From NCBI GenBank assembly GCA_963942565.1, contig OZ012685.1:50958577-51022576 (forward strand): a stretch of 64,000 nucleotides of DNA. Direction: 5' to 3'. The notes beneath the pieces are model-generated. The model saw only the letters and a list, made by a program, of their open reading frames with translations. It made no database searches and was not told the DNA's origin. Within the stretch, counting starts at the first letter, position 1; each line of letters opens with the position of its first letter. Positions 49,936 to 62,432 of this stretch are shown in pieces. This stretch comes from Maea johnstoni. Taxonomy: Eukaryota; Annelida; Polychaeta; Spionida; Magelonidae. Position numbers and translations under genes: made by a program.

Positions 49936-50761
49936 TAATCCGTTCTAGTTGGGTTGAATTAGACATGGAGATTTAATGGCCATTAGCACTAACAAGATCA
50001 AACCAATATAAGTGTTCAAGGTCACCAACGTGTATAGCTCGAGCATTGAGTGTCCAATTTAGATAAGAGAGAGAGAAACTATTCAGCATTACCACTCTGT
50101 CATTTAGACCATTCTATTTATTGTTGCCAATAATTTAAATGTTATTGCACCTCAATGACACATTAACGGCCCCAGGAACAATGCTGCGCTACAAAACACA
50201 GCTTAAATGTGCAATAAACTGTTAAACAAATTGCATTCATCACACTGAACAAATTGAAGATCACGTATACTGCTTCCACTTGCGATTGTTTGGGCGCATT
50301 AGACATGTTATTGTTTAGGCGAAATTGAAAAGTTGGGCATAATATATGTAAGTCAAACGGGAAAAGGGTAAAATACACCATTTAGGAATCACATAGAGAA
50401 GAAATTGCTTAATTGGTAATCTCCTTAATTTGGTTCAAAGGGCCACCTATATTTACGGTGTTTACGTGAATTGTTTTTAATTGATATCGTCAATACCTTC
50501 AGAAGTAGTGCGTCATTCACGCATTGCTTAATTTCTCCTTCTTATTGCAGTCGTCTTTTGATGATATTTGAAATACAGGGAGGCTGGGAAAAGCGTGGAT
50601 AAAAACTAATTTGAATGCGGAAACCCTAGTAGCCACCTTAAAATATTCATATTTGTGAGAATGTGTCAAAACTTCGTATCGGTGAAATAAAACACTTCGC
50701 TTGGGGATCATCCAACAGTGAAAGAGTGACTTACAATGAGGGTCTTCCCATTTTTTGACTC

Positions 50762-51188
50762 AAAGGACAATTCCACCATGTATAAAACAGAGGCCCAAAT
50801 AGTTGCTTATGGTATTCTCTACTTAAACCCAAGTTCCCACCAGTGCTAACCTTCCAACATGAAGTATATTGCAGTTTAACCACCTCCTAATAGACACAAA
50901 ATAGAAGCACTGGAGGCAGCCATCTTAGCCAGTTAATAGCCTCTAAGCAGGCTGCTGGTGCAACCATTAGTCATTAGCAGTAAGGTAACTGCTAATGACT
51001 TAGTTGCACCAGCAGCCTGCTTAGAGGCTATCAACTGGCTAAGATGGCCGCCCCCAGTGCTTCTATTTTGTAAAACTGCAATATACTTCTTGTGTGAAGG
51101 TTGGCACTGGTAGGAACTTGGGTTTAAGTAGAGAATACCATAAGCAACTATTTGGGTCTCTATTTTATACATGGTGGAATTGTCCTTT
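50762..51188. repeat. Long foldback element, copy B counterpart of 17513-17938
   Basis: AAAGGACAATTCCACCATGT to ACATGGTGGAATTGTCCTTT; the arms pair over about 210 bp and the centre is GTCATTAGCAG loop CTGCTAATGAC. Its outer ends match each other better than those of copy A. Confidence 0.88.
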
Positions 51189-51421
51189 AAGTGTGCTTTA
51201 AATACGACTAGAAATTCACTTGCTTTGTGTTCGCTCTTGACGACTGAAAAACATGACTCGTTCACCATAAAAAGCATCATACTTTTTATATACTTATAGC
51301 TGTAAATATTGAGAGTTACGAACTGTTTAAAAAGATTAAACATCGATTGAAAATACATATCGGATACCTTTTTGCGCAATTGTGTCATTTCCAATACGTT
51401 AAATCACTATAGTTGGGACTG

Positions 51422-51740
51422 TTAACACTTACAATGCTAAAGCTACGTTAAGTCTAAAGCACAATGACGCAAATACTTTTGAAAACCATCCAAACCCTGT
51501 TATGTTCATGGTCATTCGATATCTCTCACTTATTACTACATACGTACCCAAGTGGCAGGGTTTCAGTCATTTCTCAGTTTGTTTTATCATTTTGTATTTA
51601 ATGCCAAATTAGCCAGCATCAGTATATAACGGGTTAAGATTTTTGTCCATGGGATTTTCTAAAAAAACGTGCCAGGGATTCGGTCATTTTTTAGGTTTTT
51701 TGCATCATTTAGTATAAGTCACCAGCAGCATAAGGGTTAA
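51422..51740. mobile_element. TTAA-1 element, copy B counterpart of 18172-18492
   Basis: TTAACACTTACAATGCTAA (one change in the end) to AAGGGTTAA. Confidence 0.7.
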
Positions 51741-53282
51741 CTAGAACGCAATCAGCTTGCAACCTAAATAAGGTTACCGTCAACAAACATGCATCGCTAC
51801 TTCTGTGTTAAGGTCAATTCACGTACCAGGTCTCTTAGCATAAGTAAACCAACAAATCAGACTAATAAAATTCTGACAAAATGAGCAGTGGAAATGGGCG
51901 ACAGCTGTCGGGTACCGAGGCCTTGCGAGGAATTAACGGGCTATTTGCTACTATTTTGACACTACGTGGCTGTCTTCTGACCTCGTGGTTAAACTCTCTC
52001 GGGACGCGTTAGTCCAATCTGGTTTTTAAAAACAGAATGCAAGTCGCCCCCCCCCCCCCCTCGCAAACACTTATGATTGGGAAAAACAGCTTACCGTACT
52101 AGAGGACAGAATGAATGAATGAATGAGTAAATTTATGAGTGTAGGGGAAACTAATATAGGGAAACTTGGGGAAGTACAAATCATAGGTTTATATGAAATT
52201 TCATGAACATAGCTCAACATCTGTCATAAACAGGGAAGCCCTAGAGCTCCATATAAAGAGAATCTAAAATTGCAATTAGTGGCTAGCACCTCCTCTGAGT
52301 AAAGGCCGCCGCCATTGTGAATCCGGGCCATCACCCCCTGCTGTGGTCAGTGTTATTGGGTAGCAAAGGAGCTTTAAAGTGGTACATACGATAAGCACAG
52401 AGCTAGGGGCAAGACGCACAGAGCTATGGACAGATTGCCACCCAATTGAAAAACATGGCCGCTGCCATGGGCTGGGCAGGATGATGGCAATATGCAAAGA
52501 TCTCCCCCCCCCCCCCCCCCATGGGATCACTGAGAGGAAAAGAAGGGCAGCATCCTGTTCTTGAAGTGTATTACTTTCATATAAGCTGATATGTATGTGA
52601 GCCTTTAGGGCCCCTTTAAGGTAAAACTAGTCACTAGGAGTTTGCCAGAAAAACAACCTATTTTATGATCATGGTATGGTAATACACAAGGTGATGTTTT
52701 CCCGCCTACACGCTATTGTCTTTTATTCAAATCTGCCTTAAATCTTAATAAATGCATCTTCAAACTGACTCGTAATACTGATATATTTGGACATAACGAG
52801 ACCATTGGGTAGAATAACAGCCTTCAAGATGTATTGTTTTAGCTCTAAGAATCTTTAAACACTAGGCATACCATATGTTGTGATAGCCCTCGCTAATAAA
52901 GCATTTTCATTTTACATCTAAAGTAGCTTTAACTATGTGGCAGAGTTATTGTGATGAAATAGGTACTGCATTGGATTGTGTAGCATACGATATATACAAT
53001 GTATGACTTACATCAAACATACGCATACAAGGGTTGGATGGCCTGGTCGCTAGAGAGTTGTGGGGTGATAACATGTTGGTAATAGTACCAGCCAATTTCA
53101 CACAGCGTTGAGTACTTCTGGATTTTTTTCTTGTACTTTTGTTCCCGATCCTTTACTTCAATTGTGTCGAGAAAATGCCTACTGTGCAGCACTTGTTTTT
53201 TGAAAATTCGTTTTAATATTGCCACTTTTTCTGCAAAATTGGTACGTATTCGTTACTAGCCATTTGTAGGTAATTGAGGACA

Positions 53283-53422
53283 CCCGAGTGTGCGGCGGAG
53301 ACCAACTTTCTCACATGCCCTGATCAGGATTCGAACCCAGGCATCGGTGAGAGAAAGTGATTGGTTATTGGCAACGCCTTAGGCTAATCATCTATCAGGG
53401 CTGCTTCTCTAGTGTGCTGTAA
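53283..53422 (-). mobile_element. SINE-1 (tRNA-derived), - strand, copy B
   Basis: Counterpart of 20020-20158. The B box reads GGGTTCGAATCCTGATC on the - strand. Confidence 0.68.
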
Positions 53423-53493
53423 GCGATGATAATTTCGAATAAAAACAATCAAAACATTATATTGCTTCGCCGACTAGTTTTCTACCCCAATTT

Positions 53494-53627
<134 letters not shown>

Positions 53628-53750
53628 TGCAGGGATAGGGTAGTATCGTAAATGATACTGGACCACTGGTAACGTATCCCAAGATAAGATATGCCAACAA
53701 TTGGTAAATTAAGTTTGGCTAATAGACCTTAGATCAAATGATCTTGTGGT

Positions 53751-54193
53751 CATGAAATGTAAACTATGTGGTTTAACGTGTTGTTTGTATATATGTTATG
53801 TGCTGTCTAATTGTTGTGTTGTTTTTTCTGTATCTGTATCCTCGCATCTTAAGGAGGGCCTGCTCTGATGGCCGTGTGGTCTAAGGCACCGCGACTGACT
53901 GCATCCTATCTCTCACCAGTATCTGAGTTCGAATCTCGGCCTGGGCATGTGAGAAAGTTGCCAATGACTTGGGGTTAAGCGGTGGTTTTCGCCAGGTACT
54001 CCGGTTTCCTCCACTACTTACAACTGGCTCGTCATGAATTAGCCACAATTGGAATACATGTGACGAAAAAACGAAATTCCAAATTCCAAATTCATGAAAT
54101 GTAAACTATGTAGTTTAACATGTTGTTTGTATATATGTTATGTGCTGTCTAATTGTTGTGTTGAATTTTCTGTATCTGTATTCTCGCATCTTT
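53751..54193 (+). repeat. 100-bp direct repeats flanking a SINE-1
   Basis: CATGAAATGTAAACTATGTG...CTCGCATCTT at 53751-53850 is repeated at 54093-54191 with a few differences. A SINE-1 lies exactly between them. Copy A has a single version of this sequence (split by its own insertion). Confidence 0.85.
53851..54092 (+). mobile_element. SINE-1 (tRNA-derived), best full-length copy
   Basis: The head CTGCTCTGATGGCCGTGTGG + TCTAAGG (A box) is followed by GAGTTCGAATCTCGGCC (B box). The body is GTGAGAAAGTTGCCAATGAC, TTGGGGTTAAGCGGTGG and TACTCCGGTTTCCTCC, and the tail ACGAAATTCCAAATTCCAAA is a short A-rich repeat. The Pol III promoter boxes look intact, so this copy could have been a source. Confidence 0.88.
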
Positions 54194-54444
54194 AGGATGC
54201 GGTCAATAAAGAATACAATACAATACAAATTGTGTGTGCTATGCCGTAGCTTATGCTGGGGAGTGAACTAAGAGAACGTACCCACACGTCTGGTTTACTG
54301 CCGGCGCTTTATGGCATTCTAACGATCGCTCTGATCCGCTGATTTTATTACTGATACATAAAATAACTGCAAAGAATTTATTTCTGATTTCTGGTTAAGA
54401 ATTAATAGCGCCTCACAATGGCGCCTGTCAGATAACTTGTGTGG

Positions 54445-55190
54445 CTTAGTTTCATGCTTATTGCGTGACAACTCAGCGTGAAAGTGATTCATAAAGGGGG
54501 CTGCCCCTACGGTAGGGCGGTCTGCGGTGTTGGACAGCAAATTGTTTTATGTACTCAGGGGGGGGGGGGGAGGTTCAGCTTAAAATCAAATGATTTTCGA
54601 ATTTATTTACACAGTATATATTTGTATTTGTTTTTGTTTCTATGTGAAATGTATCATTTTATGTCAGATGATAAGATACAATACAAAACTTGTGTCTTTG
54701 TAACAGTCAGATTTAACTTTTAAATGTTATGTATCTTTTATTGTTTTGAATTATTTGAATATGTTTCCATTACTTTGTGTTCAACTGTATTTTTCTTTTT
54801 TATCTTAGTTTCATGCGTATTGTACATCAATAAAGCGTGAAAACTTTATACCGCTCTGCGGTAGAGCGGTATTGGGTATCGCACAGTAACTCGTTTTGCT
54901 CATGTCTTTGGAATAGTCAGATTTAACCTGTAAATGATATATATATTTCTCTGTTTTGGATTATTTGAGTATGTTTCGGTTACTTTGTTCTCGAATGTAT
55001 TTTTCCCTACTTAGCTCAATGTTTATGTTTTTATGTTTGTTTTGTTGATATGTGCTCATGTATTTGTACTTGTAGTCAGATTTAAATGCTATTTATTTTT
55101 TCTGTTTTGGATTATTTGAATACGGTTTTGTTTTATTGTGTTTGACTGTATTTTTCTCTCCTTAGCTTAGTTTCATGCTTACTGCGTGTC
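54445..55190 (+). repeat. Degenerate tandem repeat, copy B (about three units)
   Basis: Counterpart of 21335-22380 with the last unit or so deleted. The junction is TTACTGCGTGTCTTTTTATA near 55178-55197. Confidence 0.68.
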
Positions 55191-55688
55191 TTTTTATAAA
55201 TGGATTTCTTCGTGCGGTTAGGGCATACTGCTGTACCCGTACTGTAGTAGGAGTCAAACCCCAGACTTTTAACCACAGAATGAAACTCTTGAGCGAGTCT
55301 ATATAACCCATCTCCTCTTCATCACGTCGGCTTTCCACAAATTTCTCTGCGGTGGTTGTTTTTGCTTAAATCTCGATTGACCGGGAGTAGGTAGTCCACT
55401 CAGTGCTTTAGCAATTCCAATCTTAGGCAAGCTCGTAGATCTAGATCAGGCCTGTGGGAATCTGGTCACAAAGTTCCGCCATAACCCGTTCTATGCCACG
55501 CTAGGCGATGATCTATGATTCAATAGGCATACTTTATCGCAGTTAGTTGAATAACGTTATGATGCCGGATGCAGGATATAGGCAGATGACGCACCATACA
55601 CCTGCCTGTGTGATATCTTGCACATTGGTGAATATCATTAACTGGGAAAATGCATATCCATCCGATGGACTGTATGCTGTAGCTTCAA

Positions 55689-55943
55689 TACAGACATTTA
55701 AAGCATGCACCAGTCGACCGGACGGCCGCCTATGCCTGGTTGTATAAACATCCATGAATAACATTTCAAAATATTTTTGCCAAGCATAGCAATGACCCAC
55801 ATAGTTTGTGAATCAAAGCGTTTAGTTGTGAGGTCATCCATGCATCCATGCCCAGGAAACTGGTCTGGCGATCGGGCATGAAGACGTTTATTTTGCCCAG
55901 GCTGCCCACGCATTTAGTGCAAGATTTAAATGTCGGCACCTTA
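55689..55943 (-). mobile_element. MITE-1 copy 12, inverted relative to 23034
   Basis: TACAGACATTTAAAGCATGC and then CACCAGTCGACCGGACGGC come first, and CCCAGGCTGCCCACGC and TTTAAATGTCGGCACCTTA last, the reverse of copy A. The outside flanks are the same as at 23034. Confidence 0.88.
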
Positions 55944-55974
55944 CATCTCTAGCTCTCGTGGGGGATGATATGGA

Positions 55975-56250
55975 CGGGGCATTCGTCGTGGCACTGTTTC
56001 CTAATGGTTGCGATGCCTGGCTCCCAAGCGTGAGTTCCCAGGTTAGTCTCCTCTGGATCCCCTTAAGCGGGTCGGCCTAGTTGCTATATAAATGTGTGGC
56101 GTTGTGGAGCGCTGTCTATGGTCCGTCTGCAACTGAAGGACCCCTTGGACCTATTGGTTAAGAGAACGGAATTTCTTCCCGGTTCCGGGTTTCTATCTCG
56201 ATATGACCTAAGCTGTACACATTAATATTGGTACTTGCAATGTCAAAAGA
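55975..56250 (+). mobile_element. SINE-2, copy B counterpart of 23310-23600
   Basis: CTAATGGTTGCGATGCCTGG head and AAGCGGGTCGGCCTAGTTGC body, with the GAATTTCTTCCCGGTTCCGG 3' part. Confidence 0.75.
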
Positions 56251-56371
56251 GACAGTTATTGTATTATTGTATTGCATTATTATTGTATTATATTGTTTTT
56301 AACAATATCATATTGACATAAAATTACAAATGCAAGATATAAATTGAAATAAATCAGAACATAGAAGAATA

Positions 56372-56642
56372 AAGGTACTCTGTTTATAGTCTTGTATCCA
56401 CCGGTACACACGGAAACCATTTCAATCCCCTGGGGGATATTCAAGAGCAACTTGCAGCATATAGCGCACACACTCTAAGCACTGCCTTATTTGTGCTAGG
56501 TATCCATTTTGCAGTTGGGAAGACTGGAGCAATATGGAACAAACTGTCTTGCCCAAGGACAGACCAAAGTGCCCGGCCAGGAATTGAACCAGCGACCCTC
56601 TAATTACTAGTCCGACACCTAACCAACTGAGCTACTTTGTCC
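56372..56642 (-). mobile_element. SINE-3 (tRNA-derived), copy B only, with target duplication
   Basis: On the - strand the head GGACAAAGTAGCTCAGTTGG (A box) and GGTCGCTGGTTCAATTCCTG (B box) form a convincing tRNA-like 5' part. The 3' body reads CTTGGGCAAGACAGTTTGTT, AATGGATACCTAGC and GTGCTTAGAGTGTG. It is flanked by AGAATA at 56366-56371 and 56643-56648. Copy A has a single AGAATA at 23716-23721 and no SINE. A functional tRNA gene is unlikely because the 3' acceptor half is replaced by SINE body. Confidence 0.9.
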
Positions 56643-57402
56643 AGAATAGAAACAAATAGCTTTAACATATAATACGCGAAGTAGTTACATAACAAAAAAA
56701 GTGCCTCTCAGACATGTAAGATGTTAAGAGGAGAAATCGTTATGAATCAAGGAAATTGATCAAGTAACAACTGTCACGTATTTATAGTTATGAAATGCGT
56801 ATGGCCAAATTCCAATTTACAAAAACCGGCCTATTTCCTGCCATATCACGCTATCGACATCCATCACTTATTCCAAGACGTCCTCACTCATTTCCCCGCC
56901 AGATTTGTGACACTGTGGGGTCTCTTCGCCGAGTGAATTAAGTTGTCTTGTCACTCCGTATAGATATGTTATTTGTCACGACGCCAGAAAGATCAGTGAT
57001 TAAGACATCCGATCATGTAGCGACAGAATGCTCTTCCTCTCGAAAAAAAAATCAGTGTATTCAATCAAGTTTCTTGATTAAGATTTACGTACTTTGATTA
57101 TAATAAACATACCTCACCAGCGTCTTCTTCTTCTTTTTCTTATACATAATAATAAAAACTAGACACGAATAATTACAAAGAATAACGACAAGATACAATG
57201 TTATAATACACACTTACAATGGTAGTCCCAAAAAGGAATAAAATGGGTCAAATTGCAGGTACAGCAAACTTTTCCAAGTAAGGTAGAAAGTTAGATATCC
57301 CAAATTATTTCCCCTCTTGAATCTAGCAAAATAAACTTGTGACATCCATGTTGCTTTTGATCAGGACAGAACACATTATTATAGGGCATCATTATAGTCA
57401 AT

Positions 57403-57403
57403 G

Positions 57404-57491
<88 letters not shown>

Positions 57492-57560
57492 TTACTACTT
57501 CTACTACTACTACTACTACTGCTGCTGCTACTGCTACTACTTCATCTACAACTACTATTG

Positions 57561-57617
<57 letters not shown>

Positions 57618-57802
57618 TTACTACTACTACTACTACTAATACTACTATTACTACTACTACTATTACTACTACTACTAGTACTGCAGCAACTACTACTACT
57701 ACCACTACTACTACTACAACTGTACTGCTGCTGCTGCTGCTGCTGTTACTACTACTACTATTACTTCATCTACAACTGCTACTTCTACTACTACTACTAC
57801 TT

Positions 57803-57851
<49 letters not shown>

Positions 57852-57854
57852 CAG

Positions 57855-57917
<63 letters not shown>
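57403..57917 (+). repeat. (ACT)n trinucleotide array, copy B, reversed relative to A
   Basis: About 515 bp of ACT repeat on the + strand with GCT and TCT interruptions. The left flank up to CCTCTTGAATCTAG matches copy A, but then about 75 bp of different sequence (57329-57402) and AGTCAATGACT precede the array. Open frames over it are artefacts. Confidence 0.95.
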
Positions 57918-58370
57918 ATTGAGCTAATCTGTCCGGTAGGGGAAGTCCAAACCTCCATATTCTGTATAACCCCTGAAATTAATTCGGCAGGTTAGCTTTT
58001 GTGCTGTCATTGACCATACGTATGAACTGATTATCTAGGATACCAACGTGTGTTCTCTCGCTTGAACAGCTTGGATTGATTATGCTGAACCATCAATAGA
58101 TAATATTACCAAGGGCAATTTATTAGTCTCTTCACAGCAGTTTGCTGCATAAACATGGGTCAAATCAATCCTCAAATTACAGAATCCTCTTCCCCTGTAT
58201 GAATGGAATTATTCATTTATACAGAAATGAATACATATATGGAATTATCCTTTATTTTCATAATCTATAAGTAACAGCTGCTGGAGATACTGTTACCACG
58301 AGTGTCATATTGATTACGGAAGTTAGCGATTCCACAGACCTTGTGCCTTGCAGATAGACGCGTACTTCAG

Positions 58371-58630
58371 TACAGACATTTAATTCCTGCACCAGTCGAC
58401 CGAACGTCTGCCATTGTCTGGTTGTTCAAATACCCATTGATAATATGTAAAGAATGAGCAAAGCACATCAATGACACACGTAGCTTGCGAATCAAAGCAG
58501 CTACGTTCAGTTGTGAGGTCATTCAATTACATCCATGACCCAAAAACTGGGTTACAATCGGACGTGTGGTCGTGTATTATGCCCGGGCTGCCCACGCATT
58601 TAGTGCTGGAATTAAATGTCGTCACTGTTT
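58371..58630 (-). mobile_element. MITE-1 copy 13, counterpart of 26006-26264
   Basis: TACAGACATTTAATTCCTGC to GTGCTGGAATTAAATGTCGT. It has the same orientation and flanks as in copy A. Confidence 0.88.
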
Positions 58631-59284
58631 AGCTATATCAAATATGTAGTTTTACACCAAAGTGTGTACATCTAAACATCCACATACAATATCCTTTTAT
58701 ATAGGTTTAATGTTCTTCTCCGTATTTCTCCGTTTATTTCTGAAAGCATATTGCATGAGCAAAAAGTAAGATTAACTGGTGTATGTATAAAATGTTACAT
58801 AAATATCCCCAAACTGTCCATACTTATTTGGTATTATATCATAGACTGAACATTCAATATGGTATCTCAAAAATATACCATATTGAGTTTGACAGTTATT
58901 GTATCCGTTATGTTTTAACCAATAAGTAGAGTTGGATGGCAGTTTCCCAAAACTGCAATTCTCACTGGTAGGGTTGCATATCGTTAACACGAGACGGTAC
59001 GATACTGGTACCGGTACTGGCGAAACGGTACCAGTGGTATCGGTATCGTTAACAGTGAAAGTCGGTACCTCTGATCTCCGTAGCCTGATCGGCTTTTTTA
59101 CGACATTCAGTCGGTAACAAGTGTGGTTCTATTCCTCAATTCTATGACAAGAATCAATAGTAGAATTGGGGAACCGAACCAACGATAGCGACGAACATTG
59201 ACGAAGTTAACCGAAGCAAATGACCGCAACCTGACGTAGCGAACGTGGGATGTTACATCGTATCGTATTTCCTGTATCGTATCG

Positions 59285-59545
59285 TACAATGACGACAATT
59301 AATTCTTGCACTAAATGCATGGGCAGCCGGGCATAATACACGACCGCACAACCGATTGCCACCAAGTTACCTTGTCATGAGTGGATGGATAACCTCACAA
59401 CTGAAAGTAGATTTGTTTCACTGGCTACGTGGGTCATCGACGTGTGTGGCTTATTTCTTTTAACATGTTACCCATGGGTGTTTGTACAACCAGGCACTGG
59501 CAGACGTCTGGTCGACTGGCGAAGGAATTAAATGTCTGTACTGTA
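59285..59545 (+). mobile_element. MITE-1 copy 14, copy B only with a clean TA empty site in A
   Basis: TACAATGACGACAATTAATT to GAAGGAATTAAATGTCTGTA then CTGTA. In copy A the flanks meet as ATCGTATTTTCC with one TA at 26915-26916. Confidence 0.92.
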
Positions 59546-59609
59546 TTTTCCTATCGGTACCCGAGTACCGGTATGCAACCCTACTCACTGGTCATCGACT
59601 AGGCAATGT

Positions 59610-59685
59610 GTGCTTGATGCAAAAAGGAAGGAAGGAGTGAGTTTTACGTGGAATTCAACAGCTTACGTCATATCACGACGAGATA
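59610..59685 (-). mobile_element. SINE-2 3' part, left of the LINE insertion
   Basis: GTTTTACGTGGAATTCAACA...CATATCACGACGAGATA matches 26985-27055 in copy A. The rest of the SINE is on the far side of the LINE (62433-62638). Confidence 0.75.
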
Positions 59686-62432
59686 TTGTATTGTATTGTA
59701 TTGTATTTTATTGACCTGCTTATCAAAGCAAAAAATCATACATGTACATAAATCATAATGCGCATAAGCGACAAAAAATATATGAACTGAACATAAATAG
59801 AACTCAAGAAACATTAAGCACCATAGAAATATTATTAATAAGCAAAACTGTTAAGTGTGGTGAACAAAAACCTGTCTACCAGGAAATTATAGAGTTACTC
59901 TTAAAAGAGCGAAAATAAACATATTATTAAAGTCCTGTGGACTAGAACTAAACAGAATGTTATGTAAAAATAATCAAATAAAGTTGCAGCAAAAATTTGT
60001 TATCCGATAAAGTCTGTCCGGTAACAATTTTACCAAAAATTAGCCTATGCCTTCCCTTAGGCTAAGCCTGCGCCTGTACATGGCCGTAACATAAAAGCCA
60101 GCAGTGATCCAAATGCCTACCATTTTATCAACATCGATTTCCTGATTGCGTTTACCCATGAGCCAGAAAAAGGCCTCACCTGGAGATTGCCTGCTTCTTT
60201 CGTCAAAATTGTTATCTATTAACTTTATTTCGTTAAACATCTCGCATCTGTTATTCTCGTTTACCGGACATTGCATAATTAGGTGATAGACCGATTCCAC
60301 GGCTCCTAACGTACACTCCTGGCACATTTTTTGGCTAAAGCTCTGATTTTTAAACCTGGGATCGTCGCTTTTCAATTGGCTGGCATGGCAAACCAGTCGG
60401 GCCATAGTTTCGCAAATGCCCTGTAGGTGGGGGGCGTGGTCGGCTATATCCCACCAGGTGAGATATTGTGTCCCACCTATAGTTTTCATGCAAAAAAACA
60501 GAGCTTTTCCAATAAATGTCGTCCAATTCCCATGCATGATCCCAAACTAACTTGGACCAGGCCTTTTTTGCCACTGTGGCTGTATACCCAAAAGTCATTT
60601 CTAGGATTGTGTTTAACAGCCCAAATCGCACGCTTGTATCCAACATTTCAAAAATAGGACTATTATGGGGATTTGATTCGTTATTGCCCCGAACGTAATA
60701 TCTTACCCTGACATTAAAGACCTTTCTTAGGGTATTGTTTTCCTCCAGGAATAGGAATGTGAGAATGAAGAGTAACTTCTTGACTTGTATGTAAGTCTCC
60801 ATTCTTAGCCATCCTAACCCGTAGTAGCTAGAGCAGCTAGGTGACCTTTTAGGGAACCTTTGAACCCTCCTTCCCGCGTAACGTTGGAAACATTGTAATT
60901 TTTCTAAATCTGAGTCACTGACGTACCAAATTTCGCTACCAAAAGTAATCGTGGGAACAACAATAGTCCAAAAAATGAGATTACAGGTCTTCAATGTCAG
61001 GCCATTCTTTCTAATGCCTAATCCTGATGCAGCATTTAGGGTCCTGCGCCCTTTACTCAGCTTATCTTCAACTCTTTGATTGTCCTCTTTAAATATACAA
61101 GCTTTGATGCCCACATGGTCATACTCTTGTCGCTCTTTAACCCTTTCACGGCCTAAACGGAATATTCTGAAATTAGCACCTTTTTCGTGCTCCTTCCTAG
61201 TTTCACCGTAAACAAGTACTGCGGATTTTTTTGCGTTAAAGGTGAATCTCCATTTTAAGCCAAAGTCATGTACCAGCTTAAGTGTTTTATCGGTTTTTAG
61301 CTTTGAGGTGTTAGCCGTGGCTACATCGTCGGCATATCCCACAGGAGTTATGGGGATTATGCCGACGGTGCAACAAAGCTTTGATTGTTCCAAAAGCTCA
61401 AGTAGATCATTTACAAAGGCTACATATTTTGTAAGAGAGAGAAAACCTCCTTGATGGATTCCGCATCCCATGTTGAACCAATCTGAGGTTTTATCTTCTA
61501 TTCTGACCATACTCATAAAACCTTGGTATGCCCTGTACATTAATCTCCATAACTTTCCGTCGATGCCCATTTTATTGAGTTTGTAAAACAGCCCATCTAT
61601 CCAGACAGTATCGTACGCCTTGGATACATCCAGGAAGGTAACAAAAACCTTCCTGTTTGTCTCCAAGGCGCACGCCACTGATTCCTGGAGCATCAAAGCT
61701 GAGTGCACACAAGATTGCTTTTTCTTGCCCGCACCTTGTAAATCTGAGATTACCTTTTGGCTGTTCCACCAATCCTTTATCCTACTCCATATTAGCACCT
61801 CATACACCTTGTTTAGGTTTGTAAGTAAGGAGATCCCCCGATAGTTGTCAGGGTCGAGACAGCATGCCCCCTTGCCCTTAAATAGGGGAATTTGGATACC
61901 TCTTTTGAGGTTAGTGGGGATGTACTCCAACCTGGCTACATGGTTATATATGAGTGTCAAAATTTCAACCACACAATGCCCCCCGTAGACCAAGTGTTCT
62001 GTCGAGATGCCATCATAACCGCACGCTTTGCGCTTATGCAGGCATCCTATGGCATCTTTAATCTCACTTTCTTCAAAAACATTATGCAAAAAGCGCCCTT
62101 CGTTTGAGCCCTTATTTAATTCTTGTACCTTTTTGGTGACAGATTCAAAATGAGGCTGGTCAAAATCATCACTACATTTAGGCGTATAAAGTTTTTCAAA
62201 GTGGCACTTCCATACTTCCAAAATGCTCTCTAAGTCACTGACAATTTTTCCACTACTATTCTTAATAGATGCGATTTTGCCACCCTTTCCACCTCTTGAC
62301 TTTTTTACCAACCGCCAAAATTGACCTCTGTCTACTTCCGCGGCTTTGATTGCATGAGCAATTTGATCGTTTTCGTAGCTTTTACTTAACCTCTTTAGCT
62401 CTCTGCGGAAGGCTCTTTTAGTACTCTTGTAA
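59686..62432 (-). mobile_element. LINE with nearly intact reverse transcriptase, 5'-truncated, inserted in SINE-2
   Basis: A - strand frame runs from about 62432 (peptide STKRAFRRELKRLSKSY, no start) through an RT of more than 600 residues. Counting from the methionine at 62311: KACGYDGIS at 96-103, NYRGISLL at 157-163, catalytic FLDVSKAYD at 226-234, GIHQGG at 284-289 and YADD at 326-329, then a thumb-like region with FGSEIWYVSDSDLEKLQ. One frameshift (about 60470-60490, with some residues lost) moves the C-terminal part into another frame that ends at 60040 and carries ICETMARLVCHAS and a C-x2-C-x9-H-x4-C knuckle. The 350-bp 3' UTR ends with a (TTGTA)n run on the + strand, i.e. an (ACAAT)n-type tail. 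The endonuclease region is absent. The clade is not assigned from reading alone. Confidence 0.9.

Noticed and set aside
56575-56642. tRNA gene on the - strand
   Set aside because: The A and B boxes look good, but the 3' acceptor half is replaced by SINE body and the segment has a target duplication, so it is a SINE head.
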